Source of the DNA: an uncultured Eubacterium sp.
Lineage (GTDB): Bacteria > Bacillota_A > Clostridia > Lachnospirales > Lachnospiraceae
Reading direction: 5' to 3'
Assembly: GCA_910589045.1 (NCBI GenBank)
Contig: CAJUSH010000045.1
Coordinates: forward strand, 1 to 25,238
DNA: 25,238 nucleotides
The first letter of the stretch is position 1; each line of letters opens with the position of its first letter. This document shows positions 5,637 to 14,635 of this stretch, one piece after another. The notes under the pieces are model-generated. The model made no database searches and had not been told where the DNA came from. It saw only the letters and a program-made list of their open reading frames with translations. Made by a program: the position numbers and the translations under genes.

Positions 5637-6507
5637 CTCTTATCTCCTTTAACTCTTCCACCTCAAATGTATAATCCGTATTGCAGAAATGACAGCTGAC
5701 GTGAACTGCCTCCCCGTCGTCGATCATATCCTGCAAATTCTTTTTTCCCACACCGATCAGCGCCTTTGTGACCCGCTCCTTCGAGCAGCTGCAGGAAAAC
5801 TGCACCGGCATCGTCCCGTTGTACTCCACATCAAAGAAGGTGAGCACCTCCTCCAGAATCACCTCCGGCGTAAAGCCCCGGGCGAGCATCGTCGTCACCG
5901 GCTCTAAGGTCGCAAGGCTCCCCTCCAGCTTTTCAATCACATCGTCGCCGGTAAAAGGCATGAGCTGGACGATAAAGCCGCCTGCCTCAAGCACGCTCCC
6001 GTCCCTGTCCACGAGCACGCCAAGCCCCACCACGGACGGAATCTGCTCGCTGGCTGCAAAATAGTAGGTCAGATCCTCCGCAATCTCCCCGGTCTGCAGA
6101 TCCACCTCGCCCACGTAAGGCTCCTTTAGCCCCATATCCTTAATGACCCGCAGCATGCCGTTTCCCATGGCGCCGCCAACGTTTAAGTGCCCGTCGGATT
6201 TTGACGGCAGCGCCACCACGGAAACCTCCGGATAGCCCTTGACGTTTCCCTGTGCATCCGCCGTAACCGTCAGTCCCCCGCCCGGGCCGTCGCCCTTAAT
6301 CTGCAGGGTCAGAAGATCCTTCTCCCCCTTCATCATTGCGCCCATCATCGTCCCGGCGGAGAGCAGCCGCCCCAGCGCCGCCGTCATAACGGGGCTTGTG
6401 TCGTGGCGTTTGCGCGCTTCCTCCACCAGATGCTTTGACGTGACCGCAAATGCGCGGATCGCACCGTCTGCCGCGGTCGCCCGCACCATGTAATCATTCA
6501 TATCCAT
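5569..6507 (-). CDS. hslO: Hsp33 redox-regulated chaperone
   Basis: This 312-aa cytoplasmic holdase is activated by oxidation of its zinc-binding cysteines. The zinc motif is complete: Cys239-x-Cys241 (FSCSCSKERV) and Cys272-x-x-Cys275 (VSCHFCNTDY). The body (GDGPGGGLTVTAD, GYPEV) is typical. About 20 residues after the usual end (VEELKEI) are read from sequence that also encodes the nadE N-terminus, so this tail may be a by-product of the overlap. The start is uncertain: neither ATG codon 1 nor codon 3 has a strong SD (GGGAA is nearest). Confidence 0.95.
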   Translation of the reverse strand: MDMNDYMVRATAADGAIRAFAVTSKHLVEEARKRHDTSPVMTAALGRLLSAGTMMGAMMKGEKDLLTLQIKGDGPGGGLTVTADAQGNVKGYPEVSVVALPSKSDGHLNVGGAMGNGMLRVIKDMGLKEPYVGEVDLQTGEIAEDLTYYFAASEQIPSVVGLGVLVDRDGSVLEAGGFIVQLMPFTGDDVIEKLEGSLATLEPVTTMLARGFTPEVILEEVLTFFDVEYNGTMPVQFSCSCSKERVTKALIGVGKKNLQDMIDDGEAVHVSCHFCNTDYTFEVEELKEIRDAAGIHKGSGGNAGHQGSRPGV

Positions 6508-6545
6508 TTCCCGTAACGGCGGAGCGCCGTTACCTTTTCCTTTCC

Positions 6546-7313
6546 TTATCTATTATTTCCGACCGCCCGCTTGCCTTTCTCCCGCGCCACAAAAAAGATT
6601 TTTTCGCTGACTTCCGCGGGCGCGCCCCCGGTGTCCGCGTCAAACATCCGCACAAGCTCCATGCCGCCCGCCTCCAGAAGCCCTGTAACCTCCCGGGGCC
6701 CGTAGCACTGCTCCTCGTGTACCTCCATGTGCCGCTCAAAAAGCCCGTCCTCCCGCTCCAGAAAGAGCGTCAGGTCATATTCGTTGCGCCCGCTCTCCTC
6801 GTCAAAATAGTTCTCCCAGATAAACGCCGCATCCTCCCCGCTCTCCGCAAAGGTCGCATTTCCCATCAGCTCACGGAATTTATAACGCGTATTCAGATCA
6901 AAAACAAAGATGCCGCCCGGGTCCAGATAATTGTTCACCAGTCGGACGGTCTTTGTAAAATCCTCGGGTGTCAGAAGATAATTCATCGTATCGCATGTAC
7001 TAACGACTGCCCGCACGGTGCCGTAGAGCTCAAACGCACGGATATCCTGGCACAGATAAAGGATGCCGGCATCCCCCGCCTTCTCCCGCGCCTCCACGAG
7101 CATCTCCTGCGAGCCGTCCACGCCGATCATGTCAAAGCCCGCCTCAGCCAAAAGCCCGGTCAGCGTGCCCGTACCGCAGCCAAGGTCCAGCACAAGCCCG
7201 TCCGTGATATGCTCCTTTTTCAACTCCTCCACGATCCGGTCGCGCCATTTTTCGTAGGGCACATCCGCCATAAACTGATCGTAGACCTGTGCAAAGCTGC
7301 CGTATATGTTCAT
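6546..7313 (-). CDS. Class I SAM-dependent methyltransferase, substrate unknown
   Basis: This 255-aa protein has a Rossmann-type methyltransferase fold. Motif I is LDLGCGTG near residue 50, followed by GVDGSQEML, whose Asp should bind the SAM ribose. A C-terminal part with an EHYG-like segment (HEEQCYGPREVTGLLEAGG) resembles small-molecule methyltransferases of Clostridia. The start MNIYGSF is chosen because GGAG lies 8 nt upstream; a start seven codons earlier has no SD. It is the first gene of the operon with hslO (38-bp gap) and nadE, under the promoter at 7362-7390. The substrate cannot be deduced. Confidence 0.85.
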   Translation of the reverse strand: MNIYGSFAQVYDQFMADVPYEKWRDRIVEELKKEHITDGLVLDLGCGTGTLTGLLAEAGFDMIGVDGSQEMLVEAREKAGDAGILYLCQDIRAFELYGTVRAVVSTCDTMNYLLTPEDFTKTVRLVNNYLDPGGIFVFDLNTRYKFRELMGNATFAESGEDAAFIWENYFDEESGRNEYDLTLFLEREDGLFERHMEVHEEQCYGPREVTGLLEAGGMELVRMFDADTGGAPAEVSEKIFFVAREKGKRAVGNNR

Positions 7314-7361
7314 ACTATGTTCTCCAATTTCCATTTCTATTCGCTTCCGCGTCTTTTTGTT

Positions 7362-7390
7362 ATCATATCATTTTTACCGAAAACTTTCTA
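7362..7390 (-). promoter_or_regulatory. Sigma-A promoter of the methyltransferase-hslO-nadE operon
   Basis: The minus strand reads TAGAAA, 17 nt, TATGAT, with TG one base before the -10 (extended -10). It diverges from the promoter at 7398-7426. Confidence 0.55.
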
Positions 7391-7397
7391 CTATTAC

Positions 7398-7426
7398 TTG
7401 GAATTGACCTGATTTTTTGTTAGAAT
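7398..7426 (+). promoter_or_regulatory. Sigma-A promoter of the two-TM protein gene
   Basis: TTGGAA, 17 nt, TAGAAT, with TG one base before the -10. The start codon is 47 nt downstream of the -10. Confidence 0.65.
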
Positions 7427-7473
7427 GATGTAGCGGTTCGCAGCCGCCACCGGAATCCCCACGGAGGTTTAAA

Positions 7474-8514
7474 ATGAAGCAATTAGAACATCTGATCACA
7501 AAAAAAATTCGGAGCACCTACGGCAGACGCCTGATCTCTCCGATTCTCTATTTCCTGTTTCTCGTGGTTATCTGGTTTACTACGCCCGTCCGCGACCTGA
7601 TAAACCCCCGCGTGCTTTCCCCGCAGGCGCAGATCGCCGCCCTTGCCAGCGAGGGCACCCAGTACGTCACAACCACACTGGAAAACTTAAATTTTACCGG
7701 CTATACCCAGAGTCTCTTCGGCCGGGTCACAGGCTACTACTATTACACCATGCGCGACGACGGCTGCTATCTCGTCGTCTTAAGCCCCCGCACCTGCGAG
7801 GAGGGGCTTCCGACGATCGACACGCTCACGGTACGCACCATGATCCGCAGACAGCCGGAGAGCTTTTCCATTCTGGCCGAAAGCCTTGCGGGCGATTTGG
7901 ACTGGACGGTCTCCGGGTTTTATAAGAAAGTATCCGACTGCATCATCTCCGAGCCGGGCTTCGGCGGGATCGGCAACCGGATACTGCTTGCGTTCTTTTT
8001 TGCCACAGGCGGCTATGCGCTGCTCTCCATCGCGCTTTTTGCCGGCTATGCGCTCTTTCCGGTACTCTCCCCCGCGAGCCGCCAGCTGGGGCTTTACGGC
8101 AGACGTGGTGAGCTGCTCGCACAGGCGGAGGAGGAGCTTGCCACCCTCCCCCAGCTCGCCACGGAGGACATGTATATTACGGAGCACTTTTTCATCGCCT
8201 TTGCAAACAAAGCGGTGACGGTCATCCCCATCGACCAGATCGTGTGGATTTACAAATACTCTACGCTGAAAACGATCCTTTGGTATCATTTCAGCATTTC
8301 CTACACGCTGCACATAACGGCGAACAAGCATTTGTACATCCAGTTTCCGAAAAATATGAAGTCCGACATCGACGGCATCATCGACTATCTCTCCGAGGCC
8401 AACCACGACATCCTCGTCGGCTTCAACGAGAAAAACCGCAAGGCCGTCCAGGCGATGCCCGGCGTCACACGCTTTACCGACGGGCTGATCTCGTTTTTAA
8501 GGCAGAAAATTTAA
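7474..8514 (+). CDS. Membrane protein with two TM segments and PH-like C-terminus, unknown function
   Basis: This 346-aa protein starts with a basic segment (KKIRSTYGRRL) and a membrane helix at about 20-36 (ISPILYFLFLVVIWF). An extracytoplasmic region of about 130 residues follows, then a second membrane helix at 168-196. The cytoplasmic tail (about 225-346) contains ITEHFFIAFANKAVTVIPID then QIVWIYKY, which resembles bacterial PH-like domains of the YcxB kind. GGAGGT lies 5 nt before ATG. It is monocistronic, divergent from the methyltransferase operon and convergent with the ilvA side. From memory it resembles a Lachnospiraceae family catalogued as a DUF (possibly DUF6709); I cannot confirm this or assign a function. 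Confidence 0.8.
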   Translation: MKQLEHLITKKIRSTYGRRLISPILYFLFLVVIWFTTPVRDLINPRVLSPQAQIAALASEGTQYVTTTLENLNFTGYTQSLFGRVTGYYYYTMRDDGCYLVVLSPRTCEEGLPTIDTLTVRTMIRRQPESFSILAESLAGDLDWTVSGFYKKVSDCIISEPGFGGIGNRILLAFFFATGGYALLSIALFAGYALFPVLSPASRQLGLYGRRGELLAQAEEELATLPQLATEDMYITEHFFIAFANKAVTVIPIDQIVWIYKYSTLKTILWYHFSISYTLHITANKHLYIQFPKNMKSDIDGIIDYLSEANHDILVGFNEKNRKAVQAMPGVTRFTDGLISFLRQKI

Positions 8515-8544
8515 TACACCCCGTATGCGCCGTGCGATGCCCGA

Positions 8545-8730
8545 TTAGTTTTGCAGCCTGCAGGCGTCACATGCCTCCTCTTCCTGCACGCTGCGGGATA
8601 GACCGTTTACCACAGACTCCACCGGGAAAATGGAGCGAATCAGAAAGATCGAATCTGTGATCAGAAGGAGCATGGCGCAGACCATACCGTTCTTGATGGA
8701 CTGCACGCCCTTCGTGTTAATAAGCTTCAC
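8545..8730 (-). CDS. Small putative membrane peptide; upstream ATG separated by an amber codon
   Basis: A frame of 61 codons from a GTG at 8730 encodes a peptide with one membrane-like stretch (GMVCAMLLLITDSIFLIRSI), then an acidic, Cys-containing tail (EEEACDACRLQN). The frame is also open upstream to an ATG at 8769 with a good SD (GGAGAG, 3 nt away), 21 nt after the ilvA stop, but codon 4 of that frame is TAG. Either the gene is inactivated by a nonsense mutation, or translation starts at the GTG, which has no good SD. I do not recognise the product. The convergent 3' region 8515-8544 shows no terminator. Confidence 0.4.
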   Translation of the reverse strand: MKLINTKGVQSIKNGMVCAMLLLITDSIFLIRSIFPVESVVNGLSRSVQEEEACDACRLQN

Positions 8731-8790
8731 AATCCCCGAAACCGTTTTTTCATTCAGCTATTGTTTCATTTTCTCTCCGCAACCCGTTTC

Positions 8791-10002
8791 CTACAGCGTC
8801 GTGCGCACCACCTTCGGGCGATAGCCCTCGTTTTCCAGCGTGCCGATGATCTGCTCCTTATGCTCGCTGCCGAAGCACTCCATCGTAATGCGCAGCTCTA
8901 CTGCCATGCTTCGGTTTGTGGTGACAAACTGGTTATGCTCCAGCTTTACTACGTTTCCCTGCAGGCCTGCAATCAGCCCGGAAATCTTGCATAGCTCTCC
9001 CGGCTTGTCGGGAAGCAGCACCGACACGGTAAAGATCCGGTCGCGGAAGATCAGCCCCTGCTGCACCACGGAGGACATCGTGATCACATCCATGTTGCCG
9101 CCGCTTAAAATGCAGACCGCCCGTTTATTTTTCACGTTCAGCTTCTTAAGCGCCGCAACCGTCAAAAGGCCGGAATTTTCTACGATCATCTTATGGTTTT
9201 CCACCATGTCAAGAAACGCAACAATCAGCTCGTCATCCTCCACGGTGAGAATATCGTCCAGATTCTTTTTGATGTAGGGGAAAATCTGCTCCCCCGGCGT
9301 TTTCACCGCCGTGCCGTCCGCGATCGTGCTGACCGTGGGAAGCGTGGTCACCTTTCCCTCCCTGAAGGACGCCTGCATACAGCTTGCCCCGGCAGGCTCC
9401 ACGCCGATTACCCTGATCTTCGGGTTTAAGAGCTTCGCAAGCGTGGAAACACCTGTCGCAAGCCCGCCGCCGCCGATGGGGACAAGGATATACTCCACAA
9501 GGGGCAGCTCCTTGAAAATCTCCATTGCAATCGTGCCCTGTCCGGTGGCAACCGCCAGGTCGTCAAAGGGATGGATGAACGTATAGCCGTGCTCCTTCGC
9601 AAGCTCCAAGGCATGGGCGCACGCCTCGTCGTACACGTCACCGAACAGCACCACCTCCGCGCCGTAGCTCTTCGTCCGGTTTACCTTGATGAGCGGCGTT
9701 GTCGTCGGCATGACAATCGTCGCCTTGCAGCCGTAGCATTTTGCGGCGTAAGCCACGCCCTGCGCATGGTTGCCCGCGGAGGCCGTGATCAGCCCCCTCG
9801 CCCGCTCCTCATCACTTAGCGTGCTGATCTTATAGTACGCGCCCCGCACCTTATAGGCTCCGGTGAACTGCATGTTCTCCGGCTTCAAATAAACCTTGTT
9901 CCCGGTCTGCCCGCTCAAATAATCACTGTACACCAGCTTTGTCTCCAGCGTGACCTCACGCACCTTCTCGCTGGCTTCCTCAAATTTATCCAATGTCAGC
10001 AT
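8791..10002 (-). CDS. ilvA: Threonine ammonia-lyase, medium form with ACT domain
   Basis: This 403-aa PLP enzyme deaminates L-threonine to 2-oxobutanoate, the first step to isoleucine or of threonine catabolism. The PLP lysine is Lys51 in TGAYKVRGA; SAGNHAQG and the phosphate loop GGGGLATG are present. A single C-terminal ACT domain (about 325-403, FTVSVLLPDKPGELCKI) suggests allosteric control. This is the roughly 400-aa form, intermediate between catabolic TdcB and the 500-aa biosynthetic IlvA. AGGAGG lies 6 nt before the chosen ATG; the frame is open 12 codons further up within ftsY. It overlaps the end of ftsY by 17 nt, so the two are co-transcribed. Confidence 0.94.
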   Translation of the reverse strand: MLTLDKFEEASEKVREVTLETKLVYSDYLSGQTGNKVYLKPENMQFTGAYKVRGAYYKISTLSDEERARGLITASAGNHAQGVAYAAKCYGCKATIVMPTTTPLIKVNRTKSYGAEVVLFGDVYDEACAHALELAKEHGYTFIHPFDDLAVATGQGTIAMEIFKELPLVEYILVPIGGGGLATGVSTLAKLLNPKIRVIGVEPAGASCMQASFREGKVTTLPTVSTIADGTAVKTPGEQIFPYIKKNLDDILTVEDDELIVAFLDMVENHKMIVENSGLLTVAALKKLNVKNKRAVCILSGGNMDVITMSSVVQQGLIFRDRIFTVSVLLPDKPGELCKISGLIAGLQGNVVKLEHNQFVTTNRSMAVELRITMECFGSEHKEQIIGTLENEGYRPKVVRTTL

Positions 10003-10960
10003 GTCCGTCCTCCTTATCCAATGAAGCGCCCGTGTCAAATAAAGCGTTTACAAAGTCGTTTGAATCGAATTTCTGCAGGTCGTCAATGGTCTCACCGACG
10101 CCGATATATTTCACCGGTATGCCAAGCTCGGACTGAATCGCCACCGCGATGCCGCCTTTGGCTGTGCCATCCATCTTTGTCAGGATAATGCCCGTAATAT
10201 CCGCCACCTCGGAAAACTGCTTTGCCTGTGCAAGGGCATTCTGCCCCGTGGTTCCGTCCAAAACAACCAGCGTTTCCCGGAATGCGTCCGGGTATTCCCG
10301 GTCGATGACCCGGTCGATCTTCCGCAGCTCCTCCATGAGATTTTTCTTGTTGTGAAGCCTTCCCGCCGTATCGCACAAGAGCACATCCGCATGGCGCGCC
10401 TTTGCCGCTGCCACTGCATCGTAGACAACTGCCGCCGGGTCCGCGCCCTCCTGCCCGCCGATCATCTCCACGCCGGCCCGGTTCGCCCACTCCTCAAGCT
10501 GGCTGCCCGCCGCCGCGCGGAAGGTATCTGCCGCCGCCAGCACAACCTTCCTGCCCTGCGCCTTCAATTTTCCGGCGAGCTTTCCAACCGAGGTAGTCTT
10601 TCCCACGCCGTTGACACCGATAATCATGACGACGGACTGCTCGTGCTCGAAGCGGTATGCCGTCTCGCCCACGTCCATCTGCGCTTTAATGCTCTCGATG
10701 AGAAGCTCCTTGCAGGCGGCCGGCTCCTTGATGTGCTGCTCCTTCACCTGTACCTTCAGATTTTCAATGATGCGCTCCGTGGCATGCACACCCAGATCGC
10801 CCATCACCAGAATTTCCTCGATCTCCTCGTAAAAATCATCGTCAATGCTGGAAAACCCGCTGAAAACCGCGTCAATTCCTTTGACGATATTGTCCCTAGT
10901 CTTTGTGAGCCCTTCCACGAGCCTTCCGAAAAAGCCCTTCTTCTTTTCTTTCTGCTCCAT
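9986..10960 (-). CDS. ftsY: Signal recognition particle receptor FtsY
   Basis: This 324-aa GTPase receives SRP-ribosome complexes at the membrane for co-translational insertion. The N domain (about 1-100) is followed by the G domain with GVNGVGKTT (115-123), DTFRAAA, DTAGRLHNKKNL and TKMDGTAKGG (261-270). The acidic A domain of E. coli FtsY is absent, as is normal in Firmicutes; a short basic N-terminus (MEQKEKKKGFFGRL) may aid membrane binding. A tail of about 17 residues (DTGASLDKEDGHADIG) overlaps the start of ilvA. GGAGG lies 7 nt before ATG. The gene is 108 bp after smc, with no clear terminator between them. Confidence 0.97.
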   Translation of the reverse strand: MEQKEKKKGFFGRLVEGLTKTRDNIVKGIDAVFSGFSSIDDDFYEEIEEILVMGDLGVHATERIIENLKVQVKEQHIKEPAACKELLIESIKAQMDVGETAYRFEHEQSVVMIIGVNGVGKTTSVGKLAGKLKAQGRKVVLAAADTFRAAAGSQLEEWANRAGVEMIGGQEGADPAAVVYDAVAAAKARHADVLLCDTAGRLHNKKNLMEELRKIDRVIDREYPDAFRETLVVLDGTTGQNALAQAKQFSEVADITGIILTKMDGTAKGGIAVAIQSELGIPVKYIGVGETIDDLQKFDSNDFVNALFDTGASLDKEDGHADIG

Positions 10961-11068
10961 GTCCTATCCTCCGTTTACAGCTGTTTTCCCCGGTTCATAC
11001 GCCGCAGCCTGAAAATTCACAAAATATGCAGGCCCGGAAAGAAACGGCTGCCTTCCTATTTATATATG

Positions 11069-14000
11069 CTACTCGTCCAGATCCCCCTCGATGAGGTTCA
11101 CGGACACGAGCGTGGAAACGCCTTTCTCCTGCATCGTAATGCCGTAGAGCCGGTCCGCCGCGTTCATCGTGCCGCGCCTGTGGGTGATAATAATAAACTG
11201 TGTATTCTTCGTGAGCTTATGCAGATATTTTGCATAGCGGTCAACGTTTGAATCGTCCAGTGCCGCCTCGATCTCGTCCAGAAGGCAAAAAGGCGACGGC
11301 TTCAGATTCTGGATCGCAAACAGCAGCGCAATCGCCGTCAGCGCCTTCTCCCCACCGGAGAGCTGCATCATATTCTGAAGCTTCTTCCCGGGAGGCTGGG
11401 CAATGATGCGGATACCGCACTCAAGCAGGTCGTGCTCCTCATCCTCCAAAAGCTCCAGCGTTCCCTTTCCGCCGCCGAAGAGATCCTTAAACGCCTGGTC
11501 AAACTCCCGCTGGATATCTGCAAATTTCTCGGCAAACTGCCTGCGCATCCCCGCATCCAATTCCGCGATAATATCCATAAGCGTCTGCTCCGCCTCTATG
11601 AGATCGTCATGCTGCGTTTTTAAAAAGGTATAGCGTTCATACAGCTCCCGGTAATCCTCGATGGCGTTGACGTTGACGTCGCCAAGCTTTCGGATCTCGT
11701 CCTTCACCCCTGCGATGAGCCCGCGAAGCTCGGTAAGCCCCGGGCCTTCCTCATCCCGCAGCGCAAGGGCGTTGTGGTAGGTCAGCTCGTACTCGTCCCA
11801 CATGTAGGCCGTCCGCTGCTCCTTCGCCTCCGCCAGCTTCTCCTGCCCGCTGCTCAAACGGTAAATCTCCTTTTCCAGATTTCCGATCTCGCCTGTGATC
11901 TCGTCGTTTTTCCGGTAAAAGCTCTTGTTTTTCTCGGTGAGCGCGTCCTTCCTTGCCACCGCCTCCCGAAGCTGCTCGCTCAGCCGGGCATAGCTTTCGT
12001 CCCCCGCGAGAATCGTCTTTCGGATCTCCTCGATCCGCGCACTCTTTTCTTCTACGTCCTCCTTTGCCTGCGCGAGCCCCCCGGTGAGCTGCGCCGCCTC
12101 CTCGGTGAGCTTCTCCAGCTCCCCGGCAATACGGTCGAGGTTTTCCTGCACAAACCCGTGCTTCTGGCGGACGTTCGACTCCTCAATCTGAATCGCGGAA
12201 TACTCCTTTGTGGCATTTTCCTCCAGGTACATCTGCTCGTCGAGGGCTGTCTGCAGGCGCTCGCTCTCCTCCTCGATCTCCTTCTGTCTCCGGTCGGTAT
12301 CCAGAAGCTCTTCCTCGATCCTGGCCCGGTCAAGCTCGATCTGTGCAAGCTGGCGGTCCAGCTGCTGTGTTTCGAGCTGCAGGCCGTTAAACACCTTTTC
12401 GCTGTGCTCCTTTTGCTCCTTCGCGCGGTTGTAATTCATCTTTGCCGTGTTGGAGGCAAGATACGCCTGCTGCAGCTTGTCCTCCGCCTCCTTCAGGTCG
12501 CCCTTCAGCAGCTCCCGCGCGGTCTCGATGTCCGCAATGTGTTTCCGCTTTTCCAGCATCTCCTGCGTGAGCGCCTTCACCTCGCGCTCCAGCTCCTCAA
12601 GCTCACGGCTCCGTCCCAGAAGATTGCTGTTGTTTTTAAACGCTCCGCCGGAGAGCGAGCCGCCCGGACTGAGACGTTCCCCCTCCAGCGTCACGATATG
12701 CAGCGAATAATGAAAAGCCTTTGCAAGCGCGATCGCATGGTCAATCGTATCCACCACAACAAACCGCCCCAACAAATAGGAGATCACACCGTCGTAAATG
12801 CGATCCGTATGTACCAGTTCGTTTGCCATGCCGATCACACCCGCGCAGGACCGCACACGCTCGTTTTTTGTATTGTCGCCGCCCTTCACACTCGTCAGCG
12901 GCAAAAAGGTCGCGCGCCCCAGACGGTTTTTTTTCAGGTAATCGATGAGCTGCTTCGCCGTCTGCTCGTCCTGTGTCACAACGTTTTGGATGCTGCCGCC
13001 AAGTGCGGTTTCTACCGCCGTCTCGTAGGTCTTTTCCACCTTGATCAAATCCGCTACCACGCCGTGAATGCCGGAAATATTGTCCTTTCTCTCCATGACG
13101 CGCCGCACGCTGCCGCCGTAGCCCTCATAGCGCTCCGCTATATTCTGCAAAGATTCCAGCCGCGACTGCTTCTTGTGAAAGGCGACGGTAGAAGCCTCCA
13201 GCAAACGCCTGCCCTCGGAAAGCTTGTGCTCCCACTCACTGTCCTTCAGTCTGAGCGTCTCGATCTTTGCCTGGAGCCCGGCACTTGCCGCCCCGGTTTT
13301 CTCAAGCTCCTTCTCGCAGCGCAAAAGCTCCTTCTCAAAATCCGCTTCCTCGCTCTTTCGCTGCAGGCGGCGCTTTGTAAGCTGCGCCTTCTGAATATTG
13401 ATCTGCTCGGTCATCGTGACATATTTCTGACCCCTGGACTTGATATTTCCCCGGTTGTTCAAAAGCTCGATGATCTCGCTCTTCCCCTTTTCGATGCCGC
13501 TGCTGCAGATACCGATCTGCTCCTGCGCCTTTGACAGCCGCTGTTTAATCGATTTGCTTTTTTCCGTAACCGCCAAGAGCTGCGCATCAAGCTCCTGCTT
13601 TTCCTTCTCGTATGCGCTGCGCTGCTCCTCACGCTCGCCGCGCTGCCCCTCAATGGCGTCCATGCGGCTCTTATAGTGCTCGTCGGACATCTGGGCCGTG
13701 TGGATCTGCTCCTTTAAGACGTTGATCTCGCCCTCCAGCTTTCCCTTCGTCACACTGCTGCCCGCCAGCTCATCGCGCATCGCGTCAATATTCTGGTCCA
13801 TCTCATGTATGGTATCCTGCAGCTCATTGTAGGCGGACTCGTTTTTCTCCTTCTGCCTCTTTGCCTCCTCCAGCTGACCATCCGCGATGCGGTGCTTCTC
13901 TTCCAGCTCCTTTTCCTGCTGCTGTGTCTGCTCCATTTCCATCAGGAATGCATTGACGTCGTAGCCCTTGAGCTCTTCCTTCTTTTTCAGATAGGTGCGC

Positions 14001-14635
14001 GCCTTTTCGGCCTGGCGCTCCAGCGGGCCTACCTGACGCTCCAGCTCCGACAAAATATCGTTAATGCGCACAAGGTTTTCCCGCTCCCCCTCCAGCTTTT
14101 TCTGGGTCATGGCCTTGCGCCGCTTGAACTTCACAATACCCGCAGCCTCGTCGAAAAGCTCTCTGCGCTCCTCCGGCTTTCCGCTCAAAATCTTGTCGAT
14201 CTGGCCCTGCCCGATGATGGAGTAGCCCTCCTTGCCGATGCCGGTGTCGTAAAACAGCTCGTTCACATCCTTTAAGCGGCACGGGCTGCCGTTTAAGAGA
14301 TACTCGCTCTCCCCGGACCTGTAAACCCTCCTGGCTACCGTGACCTCCTTGAAATCCACCGGAAGCTGCCCGTCGGAATTATCCAGTGTGATCGCCACAA
14401 AGGCATAGCCCAGGGGCTTTCGGCTCTCCGTCCCCGCGAAGATGACGTCCTGCATACTCGCGCCGCGCAGCTGTCTCGCACTCTGCTCTCCCAATACCCA
14501 GCGCACCGCGTCCGCAACGTTGCTCTTTCCGGAGCCGTTTGGTCCGACAATGCCGGTGATTCCGTTGTGAAAATCAAACACCAGCTTGTTCGCAAAGGAC
14601 TTAAAGCCATGAATCTCAATACTTTTTAAATACAT
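11069..14635 (-). CDS. smc: Chromosome segregation protein SMC
   Basis: This 1188-aa condensin ATPase works with ScpA/ScpB to compact and segregate the chromosome. The Walker A motif is GPNGSGKSN (31-39). Two long coiled coils flank a hinge (about 510-660, with YEGYGGSVRRVMERKDNISG). The C-terminal head has the signature LSGGEKALTAIALLFAI and Walker B CLLDEIEAALDDSNV. The length is normal. The ATG overlaps the rnc stop codon as TGATG; GGAGG of the SD lies 6 nt before this ATG. A GTG one codon earlier is possible but worse placed. Confidence 0.98.
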   Translation of the reverse strand: MYLKSIEIHGFKSFANKLVFDFHNGITGIVGPNGSGKSNVADAVRWVLGEQSARQLRGASMQDVIFAGTESRKPLGYAFVAITLDNSDGQLPVDFKEVTVARRVYRSGESEYLLNGSPCRLKDVNELFYDTGIGKEGYSIIGQGQIDKILSGKPEERRELFDEAAGIVKFKRRKAMTQKKLEGERENLVRINDILSELERQVGPLERQAEKARTYLKKKEELKGYDVNAFLMEMEQTQQQEKELEEKHRIADGQLEEAKRQKEKNESAYNELQDTIHEMDQNIDAMRDELAGSSVTKGKLEGEINVLKEQIHTAQMSDEHYKSRMDAIEGQRGEREEQRSAYEKEKQELDAQLLAVTEKSKSIKQRLSKAQEQIGICSSGIEKGKSEIIELLNNRGNIKSRGQKYVTMTEQINIQKAQLTKRRLQRKSEEADFEKELLRCEKELEKTGAASAGLQAKIETLRLKDSEWEHKLSEGRRLLEASTVAFHKKQSRLESLQNIAERYEGYGGSVRRVMERKDNISGIHGVVADLIKVEKTYETAVETALGGSIQNVVTQDEQTAKQLIDYLKKNRLGRATFLPLTSVKGGDNTKNERVRSCAGVIGMANELVHTDRIYDGVISYLLGRFVVVDTIDHAIALAKAFHYSLHIVTLEGERLSPGGSLSGGAFKNNSNLLGRSRELEELEREVKALTQEMLEKRKHIADIETARELLKGDLKEAEDKLQQAYLASNTAKMNYNRAKEQKEHSEKVFNGLQLETQQLDRQLAQIELDRARIEEELLDTDRRQKEIEEESERLQTALDEQMYLEENATKEYSAIQIEESNVRQKHGFVQENLDRIAGELEKLTEEAAQLTGGLAQAKEDVEEKSARIEEIRKTILAGDESYARLSEQLREAVARKDALTEKNKSFYRKNDEITGEIGNLEKEIYRLSSGQEKLAEAKEQRTAYMWDEYELTYHNALALRDEEGPGLTELRGLIAGVKDEIRKLGDVNVNAIEDYRELYERYTFLKTQHDDLIEAEQTLMDIIAELDAGMRRQFAEKFADIQREFDQAFKDLFGGGKGTLELLEDEEHDLLECGIRIIAQPPGKKLQNMMQLSGGEKALTAIALLFAIQNLKPSPFCLLDEIEAALDDSNVDRYAKYLHKLTKNTQFIIITHRRGTMNAADRLYGITMQEKGVSTLVSVNLIEGDLDE

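Noticed and set aside
6450..7412. 320-aa plus-strand ORF opposite the methyltransferase
   Set aside because: It mirrors real genes on the other strand (hslO start and methyltransferase) and has no motif or SD.
11774..13534. 586-aa plus-strand ORF opposite smc
   Set aside because: It is a Leu-rich shadow of the smc coiled coils, with no SD and no recognisable domain.
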